From Veillonella parvula (GTDB taxonomy: Bacteria > Bacillota > Negativicutes > Veillonellales > Veillonellaceae): a DNA stretch of 64,000 nucleotides. A model generated the notes under the pieces. That model was not told the origin of the DNA. It did no database searches and saw nothing but the letters and a program-made list of their open reading frames with translations. The stretch spans positions 966,001-1,030,000 of the forward strand of contig NZ_CP138632.1 in NCBI RefSeq assembly GCF_036456085.1. Direction: 5' to 3'. Of this stretch, positions 19,164 through 27,090 are shown piece by piece (within the stretch, counting starts at the first letter, position 1; every line of letters begins with the position of its first letter). A program made the position numbers and the translations under genes.

Positions 19164-20513
19164 TTATATAGCAAAATGTATGATGAAAGCAATGGTCATT
19201 ACATACATAACAGGATGGATTTCCTTACGACGTCCTGTAATAAGTTTCACCAATGTATAAGAGATAAAACCGAAGGATAAACCTTGCGCAATACTGAAGG
19301 TAAGCGGCATAAGAAGAATCGTTAAAAATGCAGGCAACGCTTCCGTAAAATCACCGAAGTCGATATGCGTCACTTCACTCATCATAAATACACCTACGAT
19401 AACGAGTACCGGAGCTGTTGCTTGAGCAGGTACCAATAAGAATAATGGCGCAAAAAACAGAGCGATTAAATATAATATACCCGTTACGCATGCCGTAAGA
19501 CCCGTACGTCCACCATCGGCAACAGCGGCCGCACTTTCAATATAGGAAGTTACCGTAGACGTACCGATGATTGCACCGGCCGCGGCACCTATAGATGTAC
19601 ATAGTAATGCATGATTTAACCGTTTAAATTTACCGTCCGCATCAACGAGATTCGCTTTTCGCGTGACACCGATAAGCGTACCGATGTTATCAAACATATC
19701 TACAATTGTAATAGAGAAAATAATAGACAAAAATCCATATTTAATAGCACTCATCACATCCAATTGAGCAAATGTATCCACAGGAAATGGCGGCACCAAG
19801 TTGAAAATATCCGCACTAGTTTCAGGGACCTTTGTATAACCGAAAATCATGGCCGCAACAGTCGTGATAATCATACCCAACAACAAACCGCCCCTCACCT
19901 GCTTGGCTAAGAGCACACTGGTGATGAGCAAACCGGCCAATGTCAACAATACCGCAGGATCCTGCATATTGCCAAGTGTTACGAATGTGGCCTTATCCGC
20001 TACGATAATATGAGCATTTTTAAATCCGATAAAAGCAATAAAGAGACCTATACCGACACCAATAGATGTTTTAAGTACCTTGGGAATACCGTCGATGATA
20101 AGATTCAAAATACGCGTTATTGTCAAAACAATAAAGACAGCACCGGAAATAAATACGGCACCTAGTGCGGTCTGCCAGGTCAGTCCCATCGATCCGCATA
20201 TGGTATAGGCGAAGAATGCGCTAAGTCCTAGTCCCGGAGCGACGATAACCGGAACGTTCGCTACTAAACCGATTAAAATTGTCGTAAATGCGGTCGTCAA
20301 AATAACTGCCGCAACCGTACTTTCATGAGGCATACCGGATGCAACCAGCAAATTCGGTATAACCGCTAAAATATATACGGAAGCGATGAACATAGTTATG
20401 CCCGCAAAAATCTCGGTACGCACATTCGTACCATGCTGAGACAGCTTGAAAAATTTATCAAGCCAGCACCGGTCCTGTCCGTGTCTCACACTCTCATTCG
20501 ACATCGAATTCAT
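19164..20513 (-). CDS. Guanine/hypoxanthine permease, AzgA-like NCS2 family
   Basis: The product is 449 aa with about 12-14 membrane segments. The ATG at 20513 has TAGGAGGT seven bases upstream. Motifs typical of the AzgA/PbuG branch are present: GITMFIASVYILAVIPN near residue 38, VIVAPGLGLSAFFAYTIC near 93 and GTSTVTSYIESAAAVADGGRTG near 320. It imports purine bases by proton symport. The leader carries a purine riboswitch with a guanine-type specificity base, and guanine deaminase follows, so guanine or hypoxanthine is the likely substrate. The gene belongs to the GC-richer block. Confidence 0.9.
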   Translation of the reverse strand: MNSMSNESVRHGQDRCWLDKFFKLSQHGTNVRTEIFAGITMFIASVYILAVIPNLLVASGMPHESTVAAVILTTAFTTILIGLVANVPVIVAPGLGLSAFFAYTICGSMGLTWQTALGAVFISGAVFIVLTITRILNLIIDGIPKVLKTSIGVGIGLFIAFIGFKNAHIIVADKATFVTLGNMQDPAVLLTLAGLLITSVLLAKQVRGGLLLGMIITTVAAMIFGYTKVPETSADIFNLVPPFPVDTFAQLDVMSAIKYGFLSIIFSITIVDMFDNIGTLIGVTRKANLVDADGKFKRLNHALLCTSIGAAAGAIIGTSTVTSYIESAAAVADGGRTGLTACVTGILYLIALFFAPLFLLVPAQATAPVLVIVGVFMMSEVTHIDFGDFTEALPAFLTILLMPLTFSIAQGLSFGFISYTLVKLITGRRKEIHPVMYVMTIAFIIHFAI

Positions 20514-20555
20514 CTTACTTACCTCCTAACTTAAAGAGAAGAAAATAAATAAAAA

Positions 20556-20592
20556 CGACTACAAGAGCATCACAAAATAGCTCTTGTAGTCG
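20556..20592 (-). terminator. Riboswitch expression platform: intrinsic terminator before the purine permease
   Basis: A perfect 13-bp stem (20556-20568 with 20580-20592, loop of 11) is followed on the minus strand by UUUUUAUUUAUUUU, about 40 bp ahead of the permease ATG. Its 5' arm contains the last two bases of P3, the J3/1 AC and the whole 3' strand of P1 of the adjacent aptamer. Terminator and ligand-bound aptamer therefore exclude each other. Confidence 0.9.
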
Positions 20593-20646
20593 TGAATATC
20601 GGTTCCCGCTAGAAAGCCTTGACCCATCATGTCAAGGGTATACAAG
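20583..20646 (-). ncRNA. Purine (guanine-type) riboswitch aptamer, predicted ON switch
   Basis: On the minus strand the fold is: P1 CTTGTA/TACAAG (20641-20646 with 20583-20588), J1/2 TAC, P2 CCTTGAC/GTCAAGG (20631-20637 with 20617-20623), a 7-nt L2 ending in GG, J2/3 CTTTCTAG (20609-20616), and P3 with an L3 starting CC (20591-20608). J3/1 is AC followed by U. These are the conserved elements of the purine riboswitch, including UUUCUA in J2/3 and the GG/CC loop-loop contact. The C equivalent to position 74 indicates guanine/hypoxanthine, not adenine. P3 is short with one mismatch. Because P1 and the terminator share the same strand, ligand should prevent termination, as in the adenine pbuE switch. 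Confidence 0.82.
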
Positions 20647-20717
20647 GTATAGTCTTACTATGAAATTATATATATCAATTGTATAAAATATGTACCGAAC
20701 AAATATGTCTTAGTTTA

Positions 20718-20746
20718 AGTATAAAATTATTTTTATATACTGTCAA
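20718..20746 (-). promoter_or_regulatory. Consensus promoter of the riboswitch-purine permease transcript
   Basis: On the minus strand a perfect TTGACA (-35, 20741-20746), a 17-bp spacer and TATACT (-10, 20718-20723) are present. The expected start near 20711 leaves about 65 nt before the aptamer. The heptanucleotide repeat begins at the very next base upstream of the -35. Confidence 0.85.
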
Positions 20747-20788
20747 TAATAAATAATAAATAATAAATAATAAATAATAAATAATAAA
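20747..20788. repeat. Tandem heptanucleotide repeat (TAATAAA)6
   Basis: Six perfect copies of TAATAAA run from 20747 to 20788, flanked by partial copies. On the transcribed strand (TTTATTA)6 occupies the -36 to -80 region of the purine permease promoter, the place of an UP element. Repeat-number slippage could alter promoter strength. Confidence 0.95.
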
Positions 20789-20802
20789 TAAACATCCTAA
20801 CA

Positions 20803-20826
20803 ATGCGCCTCCCTCAGGAGGCGCAT
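20803..20826 (-). terminator. Hairpin after potE, likely terminator with weak tail
   Basis: A perfect 10-bp GC-rich stem (ATGCGCCTCC with GGAGGCGCAT, 4-nt loop) lies 10 bp past the potE stop. On the minus strand it is followed by UGUUAGG and not by a U-run, so it may act partly as an mRNA-end stabiliser. Confidence 0.6.
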
Positions 20827-20836
20827 CGTATAAAGA

Positions 20837-22156
20837 CTATTTCCCGAGATTTCGTTCCAAATCAAATCGGTCCGATACAAAGCCGTACAAGGTCCAGCCC
20901 GCAAAGGTTACAATGGCACCATATGTCATTGCTTCAAGACCGGATGCATATAGCGCATATAAGCTATAAATGGAGCCAATGAAAGCGATAAAGGTTGTCC
21001 CCTTCAATTCGCCGCCACTGCGGCCCGTAGCTTTCATCAACACGATGATAGCCCCCATCGACAAGAGGTATGGAATGATATTCGTTACAACCGCTAAATT
21101 AACGAGCGTTTCAAACTGTTCACTCAAAGATGGACTGATTGTCATCAAGCTGAGGAAGGATTGAATGATTGTAATCGTTACCATACCAACTACAGGTGCA
21201 TCTTTAGATGTAATCTTGCTGAATAATTTAGGGAAATATCCTTCGTCCGCAGCACCTTTAAATACATTGGCAATGGTAAACTGCCATCCGAGTAAAGATC
21301 CGAAACACGACATAACCATAAGACCCATAACGATTTTACCGGCTACACCGTTAAACATGGATGCAAAGGCCAAACCAAACGGTGCATTACTGTTAACGAG
21401 TTCATTTGCAGGAACAATACCAAAGATCATATTGGTGGATACGATATAAATAACTGCAACCCCTAATGTACCACCGAGAACTGCTTTCGGTACATTCTTT
21501 TCAGGATTATCTACGGCATCCGCATTTGCACAGGCGGACTCAAGGCCAAGAAATGCCCATAAAGTCATAGCGATGGAATTAGTTGCCGCTTCGCCGAACG
21601 GCATATTATTAACATTCCAGTTCGCCACATACATATCTGTTGAGAAATAAGCCCAACCGACTGTACTGATTACGATAACCGGTGCAATAACACCCCATAC
21701 CGTAAAGCTGGATACACGTCCCGTGATGCTGGCACCACCGAAATTCAACGTCGTCGCCAACCACAATGTGACAATCGTATAAATACCGGTCAACAACGGA
21801 GTCAACGTAACATCTGCAAAGGTCGCCGCATAGCCTACGGCTGAAATAGCGATAGCAATATTGGCGATTAAAAGAGACACGCCATACGTATAATTCGCCA
21901 TGAAGTTCCCCGCCTTGCCAAAGGAATATTCGGCATAACCGCCCATACCGCCGCCTTTACGACTGTACATACCGCACTTTGCAAAAGCATAGGCCAAACA
22001 CATGGAACCTACAGCTGTAATCAGCCATGATACGATTGACAATGATCCTACCTGCGCCAATTTTGTAGGCAGCATGATAATACCTGAGCCCATCATATTT
22101 ACAGCGGTCAAAATTGTAAGCTGCAATACGGACATCTTATTTTTGCCTGTACTCAT
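20837..22156 (-). CDS. potE: Putrescine/ornithine antiporter
   Basis: The product is 439 aa, the same length as E. coli PotE as I recall it, with near-continuous similarity: QLTILTAVNMMGSGIIMLPT at the N-terminus, GGMGGYAEYSFGKAGNFMAN, and WAFLGLESACANADAV. It is an APC-superfamily transporter with 12 membrane segments that exchanges cytosolic putrescine for external ornithine. It lies 62 bp after speF in the same orientation, the arrangement known from enterobacteria. This close match to a proteobacterial family, with raised GC, suggests lateral acquisition. Confidence 0.95.
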   Translation of the reverse strand: MSTGKNKMSVLQLTILTAVNMMGSGIIMLPTKLAQVGSLSIVSWLITAVGSMCLAYAFAKCGMYSRKGGGMGGYAEYSFGKAGNFMANYTYGVSLLIANIAIAISAVGYAATFADVTLTPLLTGIYTIVTLWLATTLNFGGASITGRVSSFTVWGVIAPVIVISTVGWAYFSTDMYVANWNVNNMPFGEAATNSIAMTLWAFLGLESACANADAVDNPEKNVPKAVLGGTLGVAVIYIVSTNMIFGIVPANELVNSNAPFGLAFASMFNGVAGKIVMGLMVMSCFGSLLGWQFTIANVFKGAADEGYFPKLFSKITSKDAPVVGMVTITIIQSFLSLMTISPSLSEQFETLVNLAVVTNIIPYLLSMGAIIVLMKATGRSGGELKGTTFIAFIGSIYSLYALYASGLEAMTYGAIVTFAGWTLYGFVSDRFDLERNLGK

Positions 22157-22181
22157 AGTTACCTCCTTTTATCTTGTGTAT

Positions 22182-22210
22182 TGTACCGCCGGAAAACCTC
22201 CGACGGTACA
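22182..22210 (-). other. Hairpin in the speF-potE gap
   Basis: An 11-base stem with one mismatch (22182-22192 with 22200-22210) and a 7-nt loop. It lacks a U-tract, so it is more likely an intra-operon RNA stability element than a terminator. Confidence 0.6.
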
Positions 22211-22218
22211 CAGAGGAA

Positions 22219-24393
22219 TTATTTTTCAAATTCTTTTTTCAACACATAACCGAATGCTTTCTTCGTTCCATCCGGCTGTTCCGTAATGTATACGCCTTGA
22301 ATTTCCGGAGCAAATCCAGGTAATTTGTTGATGCCTTCTTCCAACGCCAAGAAGTAATCACAAGCAGTTTTTGACCAACATTCGCCCGGTTGTACGCACA
22401 ATACCCCTGGAGGATAAGGAAGCGCACCTTCAAGAGCGATGCGCCCTTCCGCTTCGCTCAACGGTACAAGTTCACCTTTGCCGCGCTGGAATTCAAAATT
22501 AGCTTCCTGAGGATTCATAACATATTCCGGGAAGTAATCATATAAGAACAATCGTTGTTGCAAGATACTTACATTCCGGTCTTTATAGAAGTCATGCATT
22601 TCCTGACATAGCTGACGAATGTGATATCCCTTGTATTTATCCAAGTGGCTGTAATAAATGGACGGCAATACATCTTGCATAGGTGCATCAGCTTCAATCA
22701 ATTGTTCAAATCGGACAAGTTGCGCCACTAAATCATCCATCTTCGTCTTTGTTTCCGCCGGTGTCATCAAGAACAGAATGGTATTCAAGTCACATTTTTC
22801 AGGAATGATTCCGTTTTCACGCAAGTAGTTTGCAAGAATATTGGCATGAATACCGAAATCTTCGTATTCACCCGTTTCCACATTAATACCCGGTGTAATC
22901 AATTGAAATTTACAAGGATCTATGAAATATTGACCTTTGCCATAGCCTTTAAAGGAATGCCATTTCGCATCCGGTTCAAATGCGAAGTAATCCACATCCT
23001 GTGCCATTTTCTTTGTGTCGCCGTCTTCCCACTTTTTACCATGTACAACCGGTGGTACTAACGGACGTAGATATTTACAGTGTTTCAATACGGCTTTACG
23101 AGCTTCGATAACCGTTTCCACACATTCAATCCATAATTTTTTACCCGCTTCGCCTTCATGCATTTTTGCATTTACGTCAAGGGCTGCAAACAACGGATAG
23201 AACGGTGATGTAGAGGCATGCATCATAAACGCATTATTCAAACGTTTATGATTTACATAGCGGTCTTGCCCCTTAATATGCTTATCCTTCTTATGAATCT
23301 GAGATGTCTGTGAGAAGCCCGCCTGCTGCTTATGAACGGATTGAGATACCAGGATACCAGGATCATCAGGACCAAGTTCCAAAAGCAACGGACTGCAGTC
23401 TTTCATCATAGGGATAAACTGTTCATAGCCGACCCAAGCGGAATCAAAGAAGATATAATCACAGAGATGTCCGATTTTATCGACTACCTGACGCGCATTA
23501 TAAATGGTCCCGTCATACGTTCCCAATTGAATAACCGCCAACCGGATAGGCCGCTTTGCCTTTGCTTTCTTAGGATCTTTTTCAGCAATCAGCTTGCGAA
23601 TATATTTTTCATCAAAGCAATGTTCTAAGATACCGCCGATGGACCCGAACGGATTACGTGCCGTTTCAAGATATACAGGTGTTGCGCCGGACATGACGAG
23701 CGACCCGTGACAAATCGATTTATGATTATTGCGATCGTATAAAACAATGTCCCCAGGAGTAAGTAATGCATTTAACACGACCTTATTAGAAGATGATGTT
23801 CCGTTCAATACAAAATATGTTTTGTCCGCATTATACACCTGTGCAGCATGTTGCTGAGCCTCAACTGCGGAACCTTCATGAATCAGAAGATCACCTAACT
23901 TAACGTCCGCATTACAAAGATCGGCGCGGAATACATTTTCTCCGAAGAAATCATAGAAAGCACGTCCTGCAGGATGCTTGCAGAAGAATTGCCCCCCTTG
24001 ATGCCCCGGGCAGTCAAATTGAGAATTACCGTCCTCTACGTAATTTGCCAAGGCCTGGAAGAATGGCGGTAACATAGATGCTTCATATTTTGCAGCAGCC
24101 GCTTCAATCTGTCGTTTATATAAATCAAAATTTGTAGTTGATCCGTCGATAACACGTTCCACCTTACCGATAAAAGGAGAAATATCTACAGACTTATCAA
24201 ACACAACCAAGAAAACCGGTATACCAAAGGATTGTACCAACTCATTTTCAAGTACATCTGTATCGGACTCGCTAATGACGATGGCCCCCACATCGGTAAA
24301 ATCAGTTTGACTAAGCTCCACATTTGTACGCCCTTCCATAGAACCGAAGTAGAATTGCGCCTTATGAGAGAAAGCAATTTTTAAATGTTTCAT
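22219..24393 (-). CDS. speF: Inducible-type ornithine decarboxylase
   Basis: The product is 724 aa and belongs to the large PLP fold I Orn/Lys/Arg decarboxylases. The N-terminal wing (1-110) is followed by the PLP domain with FDCPGHQGG near 140, FDSAWVGYEQF near 320 and SVHKQQAGFSQTSQIHKKD, which holds the PLP Lys near residue 354. The last 170 residues are the C-terminal domain. Similarity to E. coli SpeF appears very high over the full length, which favours ornithine over lysine. It makes putrescine and consumes a proton. The ATG at 24393 has TTAGGAGGAA eight bases upstream. potE follows. Confidence 0.95.
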   Translation of the reverse strand: MKHLKIAFSHKAQFYFGSMEGRTNVELSQTDFTDVGAIVISESDTDVLENELVQSFGIPVFLVVFDKSVDISPFIGKVERVIDGSTTNFDLYKRQIEAAAAKYEASMLPPFFQALANYVEDGNSQFDCPGHQGGQFFCKHPAGRAFYDFFGENVFRADLCNADVKLGDLLIHEGSAVEAQQHAAQVYNADKTYFVLNGTSSSNKVVLNALLTPGDIVLYDRNNHKSICHGSLVMSGATPVYLETARNPFGSIGGILEHCFDEKYIRKLIAEKDPKKAKAKRPIRLAVIQLGTYDGTIYNARQVVDKIGHLCDYIFFDSAWVGYEQFIPMMKDCSPLLLELGPDDPGILVSQSVHKQQAGFSQTSQIHKKDKHIKGQDRYVNHKRLNNAFMMHASTSPFYPLFAALDVNAKMHEGEAGKKLWIECVETVIEARKAVLKHCKYLRPLVPPVVHGKKWEDGDTKKMAQDVDYFAFEPDAKWHSFKGYGKGQYFIDPCKFQLITPGINVETGEYEDFGIHANILANYLRENGIIPEKCDLNTILFLMTPAETKTKMDDLVAQLVRFEQLIEADAPMQDVLPSIYYSHLDKYKGYHIRQLCQEMHDFYKDRNVSILQQRLFLYDYFPEYVMNPQEANFEFQRGKGELVPLSEAEGRIALEGALPYPPGVLCVQPGECWSKTACDYFLALEEGINKLPGFAPEIQGVYITEQPDGTKKAFGYVLKKEFEK

Positions 24394-24849
24394 GATGTGT
24401 TTCCTCCTAAATTATGTTAACAACGATAATTTAAAGAATATAACTTACACATAGGGTTGATTTATAAAATTTATTAATGAATTCACCTTTACTAAATACA
24501 CCTCCTTGTTTTAAAGGTAATTCACGTATCTATATTTCTATCTTAACATCTGAATTTTTCATTTAAAAGTGTTTAATTATACACATATATCATAATTATA
24601 CATTGTGCATGATTTAAATGTATAATCTATACTATTACAGGTATGTGTAAATTTAATCACATATATCTCTATAATATTGGAAAATCAACGATAAATACTA
24701 TATATCCATGTTCTTTTATTTCATCACAAAGTAAATCAAAATTTTTTATGTATATCATAATGTAATCATAGATAATCCGTACACCATTTTTATATTGTAT
24801 ATCTAATCACACTTCATATATTTATTAATCAACATTATAAGAGTTGATA
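24394..24849 (-). other. Long AT-rich leader/intergenic region upstream of speF
   Basis: There is no convincing gene in these 456 bp. A second strong ribosome-site-like AAGGAGGTG (24499-24507) lies about 105 bp ahead of speF. It overlaps a possible start for a 13-18 codon reading frame ending in a stop at 24445-24447. An 11-codon ATG frame overlaps that end and stops near 24418. Enterobacterial speF has a regulatory leader peptide, but these peptides do not resemble it. I could not fix a promoter. Confidence 0.4.
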
Positions 24850-24882
24850 AAAGCCCGTATCAAAGTGTTTGATACGGGCTTT
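24850..24882. terminator. Bidirectional-looking terminator hairpin between lysS and speF
   Basis: A perfect 15-bp stem (24850-24864 with 24868-24882, loop GTG) is followed by UUUUAUC on the minus strand. On the plus strand it is followed by ATATCGATTTTTTTT. Confidence 0.8.
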
Positions 24883-24913
24883 ATATCGATTTTTTTTGTA
24901 TGCTAAACAGCAA

Positions 24914-24945
24914 AAAGCTCACCACCATACACGGTAGTGAGCTTT
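24914..24945 (-). terminator. Intrinsic terminator after lysS
   Basis: A 12-base stem with one mismatch (24914-24925 with 24934-24945, 8-nt loop) starts 4 bp after the lysS stop. It is followed on the minus strand by UUUUUGCUG. Confidence 0.85.
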
Positions 24946-24949
24946 AGAA

Positions 24950-26464
24950 TTAATCTTCTTCAGCTTCAAAATGCTTAGGAGCTTCTGGTTTCATCAATGG
25001 GAACAATAATACATCTCGAATAGATGCAGAGTCTGTTAAGAACATAACAAGACGGTCGATACCAACACCAAGACCAGCTGTTGGAGGTAAACCGTATTCA
25101 AGAGCTGTAACGAAGTCTTCATCCATGCGGTGAGCTTCATCATCGCCCGCTTCACGTTCTTTTAATTGATCCAAGAAACGTTGTTTTTGGTCGATTGGAT
25201 CATTTAACTCGGAGAAGCCATTTGCCAATTCACGACCATAGATGAAAGCTTCAAAACGTTCTGTAGCCAATGGATTTTCACGACTTGCTTTAGCAAGTGG
25301 AGAAATCTCTTTAGGATGACCATATACGATAGTTGGCTGAATCAAGTTTTCTTCTACATAATCTTCGAAGCAAAGATTTAAGATTTTACCAATACCATCA
25401 TTTTCTGTGTATTCTACATTTAAGCGATCAGCAATAGCACGAGCTTCTTCTATAGTTGTGACTGCATCAAAATCTTCACCAGTGTATTTTTTTACACCTT
25501 CAGCCATTGTGATACGATTCCAAGGAGGAGTCAAATTAATTTCTGTACCTTGGTATGTAATTTCTTGTGTACCAAGTACTTCTTGAGCACAGTAGGACAC
25601 AAGATTTTCTGTTAAGCGAATGGCATCCTCTACATCGCCATAGGCTTGGTACGATTCGATAGTAGTAAACTCTGGATTATGACGATTATCGATACCTTCG
25701 TTACGGAAGCAACGGTTCATTTCGAACACGCGGTCCATACCACCAACGATTAAACGTTTGAGGTACAATTCTGGTGCAATACGCATATAAATATCGATAT
25801 CAAGCGCATTATGGTGAGTGATGAATGGACGTGCAGCAGCACCACCAGGGATAGCATGCATCATCGGTGTTTCCACTTCCATGAAGCCATCACGCATCAT
25901 GTATTCACGAATTTTAGCAACGATTTGAGAGCGTTTTACAAATGTATCACGTACTTCAGGATTTACAATCAAATCAACATAACGTTGACGGTAACGAAGT
26001 TCTGTATCCTTTAATCCATGCCATTTTTCTGGTAATGGACGTAAAGACTTAGATAACAATGTTAATTTGTTAACTTTAATGGTAACTTCACCTGTATGAG
26101 TTTTAAATACGTGACCTTCTACGCCGATGATATCACCTATATCAAGCATTTTAACGTATTTATAAGCCTCTTCGCCCAAAACATCTTTACGGAAGTATAC
26201 TTGAATATCACCAGATTTATCACGAATATTCGCAAATGCCGTTTTACCATGGGAACGGATTGTCATCAAACGACCTGCAATAACTACAGGCTGGCCATCA
26301 TATTTCAAGAAGAAGTCTTCTTTAATATCTTTTGCGTAATCTTTTACGACAAAACGTTGGCCAAATGGGTAAATACCATCAGCTTCATATTCGGCTAATT
26401 TATCGCGGCGAATTTGCATTTGCTCATTCAGCTCTTCTTGTATATTTTTAATTTCTTCACTCAT
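24950..26464 (-). CDS. lysS: Lysyl-tRNA synthetase, class II
   Basis: The product is 504 aa. The N-terminal OB-fold anticodon domain is at about 60-165 ([21 protein letters not shown]). The catalytic core has motif 2 [20 protein letters not shown] and motif 3 [13 protein letters not shown]. It charges tRNA-Lys. The ATG has AGAGGCG upstream. It follows greA by 29 bp in the same direction, a pairing common in bacteria. Confidence 0.97.
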   Translation of the reverse strand: MSEEIKNIQEELNEQMQIRRDKLAEYEADGIYPFGQRFVVKDYAKDIKEDFFLKYDGQPVVIAGRLMTIRSHGKTAFANIRDKSGDIQVYFRKDVLGEEAYKYVKMLDIGDIIGVEGHVFKTHTGEVTIKVNKLTLLSKSLRPLPEKWHGLKDTELRYRQRYVDLIVNPEVRDTFVKRSQIVAKIREYMMRDGFMEVETPMMHAIPGGAAARPFITHHNALDIDIYMRIAPELYLKRLIVGGMDRVFEMNRCFRNEGIDNRHNPEFTTIESYQAYGDVEDAIRLTENLVSYCAQEVLGTQEITYQGTEINLTPPWNRITMAEGVKKYTGEDFDAVTTIEEARAIADRLNVEYTENDGIGKILNLCFEDYVEENLIQPTIVYGHPKEISPLAKASRENPLATERFEAFIYGRELANGFSELNDPIDQKQRFLDQLKEREAGDDEAHRMDEDFVTALEYGLPPTAGLGVGIDRLVMFLTDSASIRDVLLFPLMKPEAPKHFEAEED

Positions 26465-26493
26465 GTTATCGCCTCTTTGTCGGTAATTGTAAA

Positions 26494-26967
26494 TTATTGG
26501 ATTGCTAACACTTTGAATGTTACAGGACCATCTGGTGTGGAAACCTCTACTTCATCGCCCTTACGTTTTCCCAAAATAGCTTTACCTACAGGAGATTCAT
26601 TAGAGATACGATTGTTAAATGGATCCGCTTCAGAGGAACCAACGATAACATATTCCAATTCATCGTTGTACATAGTGTCAAGTACAGTAACTTTACTACC
26701 TACAGATACAACGTCACCTTTTACAGATTCATCGATGATCTTCGCAGTGTTAATCTTATTCTCTAACTCTACAATATGACCTTCAATAAAAGCTTGTTCA
26801 TTTTTTGCATCATCATATTCAGAGTTTTCACTGATATCGCCATATTCAATAGCAGTTTTAATACGTTCAGATACTTCAATACGGCGTACAGATTTATAGT
26901 ACGCTAATTCTTCTTCTAACTTCTTTAAACCTTCGGCGGTGAGTAATGTTTCTTTTACGTCTGCCAT
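26494..26967 (-). CDS. greA: Transcription elongation factor GreA
   Basis: The product is 157 aa, the family norm. Residues 1-75 form the N-terminal coiled coil with the acidic tip ([15 protein letters not shown]) that reaches into the RNA polymerase channel. Residues 80-157 are the FKBP-like domain ([20 protein letters not shown]). It stimulates cleavage of backtracked RNA and rescues stalled polymerase. It starts the greA-lysS unit, downstream of a terminator that closes dusB. Confidence 0.96.
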   Translation of the reverse strand: MADVKETLLTAEGLKKLEEELAYYKSVRRIEVSERIKTAIEYGDISENSEYDDAKNEQAFIEGHIVELENKINTAKIIDESVKGDVVSVGSKVTVLDTMYNDELEYVIVGSSEADPFNNRISNESPVGKAILGKRKGDEVEVSTPDGPVTFKVLAIQ

Positions 26968-27006
26968 GGGTACCCCACTCTTTCTACATATAAATAATAA
27001 GAAAAA

Positions 27007-27026
27007 GTGTCATAATAAGATGACAC
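27007..27026 (-). terminator. Intrinsic terminator after dusB
   Basis: A 7-bp perfect stem (GTGTCAT with ATGACAC, 6-nt loop) is followed by UUUUUC on the minus strand. Confidence 0.8.
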
Positions 27027-27090
27027 CTTATCTCTTGTTTCTAAATTATCTCAATCATTATATAAAAATACTATTTATTTGTCAATCTGA

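Noticed and set aside
20583..20646. ykkC-type (guanidine/PRPP) or preQ1 riboswitch
   Set aside because: The conserved words of those classes are absent. The P1-P2-P3 layout with UUUCUA in J2/3 fits the purine class instead.
20747..20788. CRISPR or origin-type iteron
   Set aside because: Perfect head-to-tail 7-bp units without spacers, next to a promoter; no replication gene is nearby.
17748..24393. Integrated mobile element
   Set aside because: Composition differs from the neighbours, but no integrase, transposase, att-like direct repeats or tRNA target is visible at the edges.
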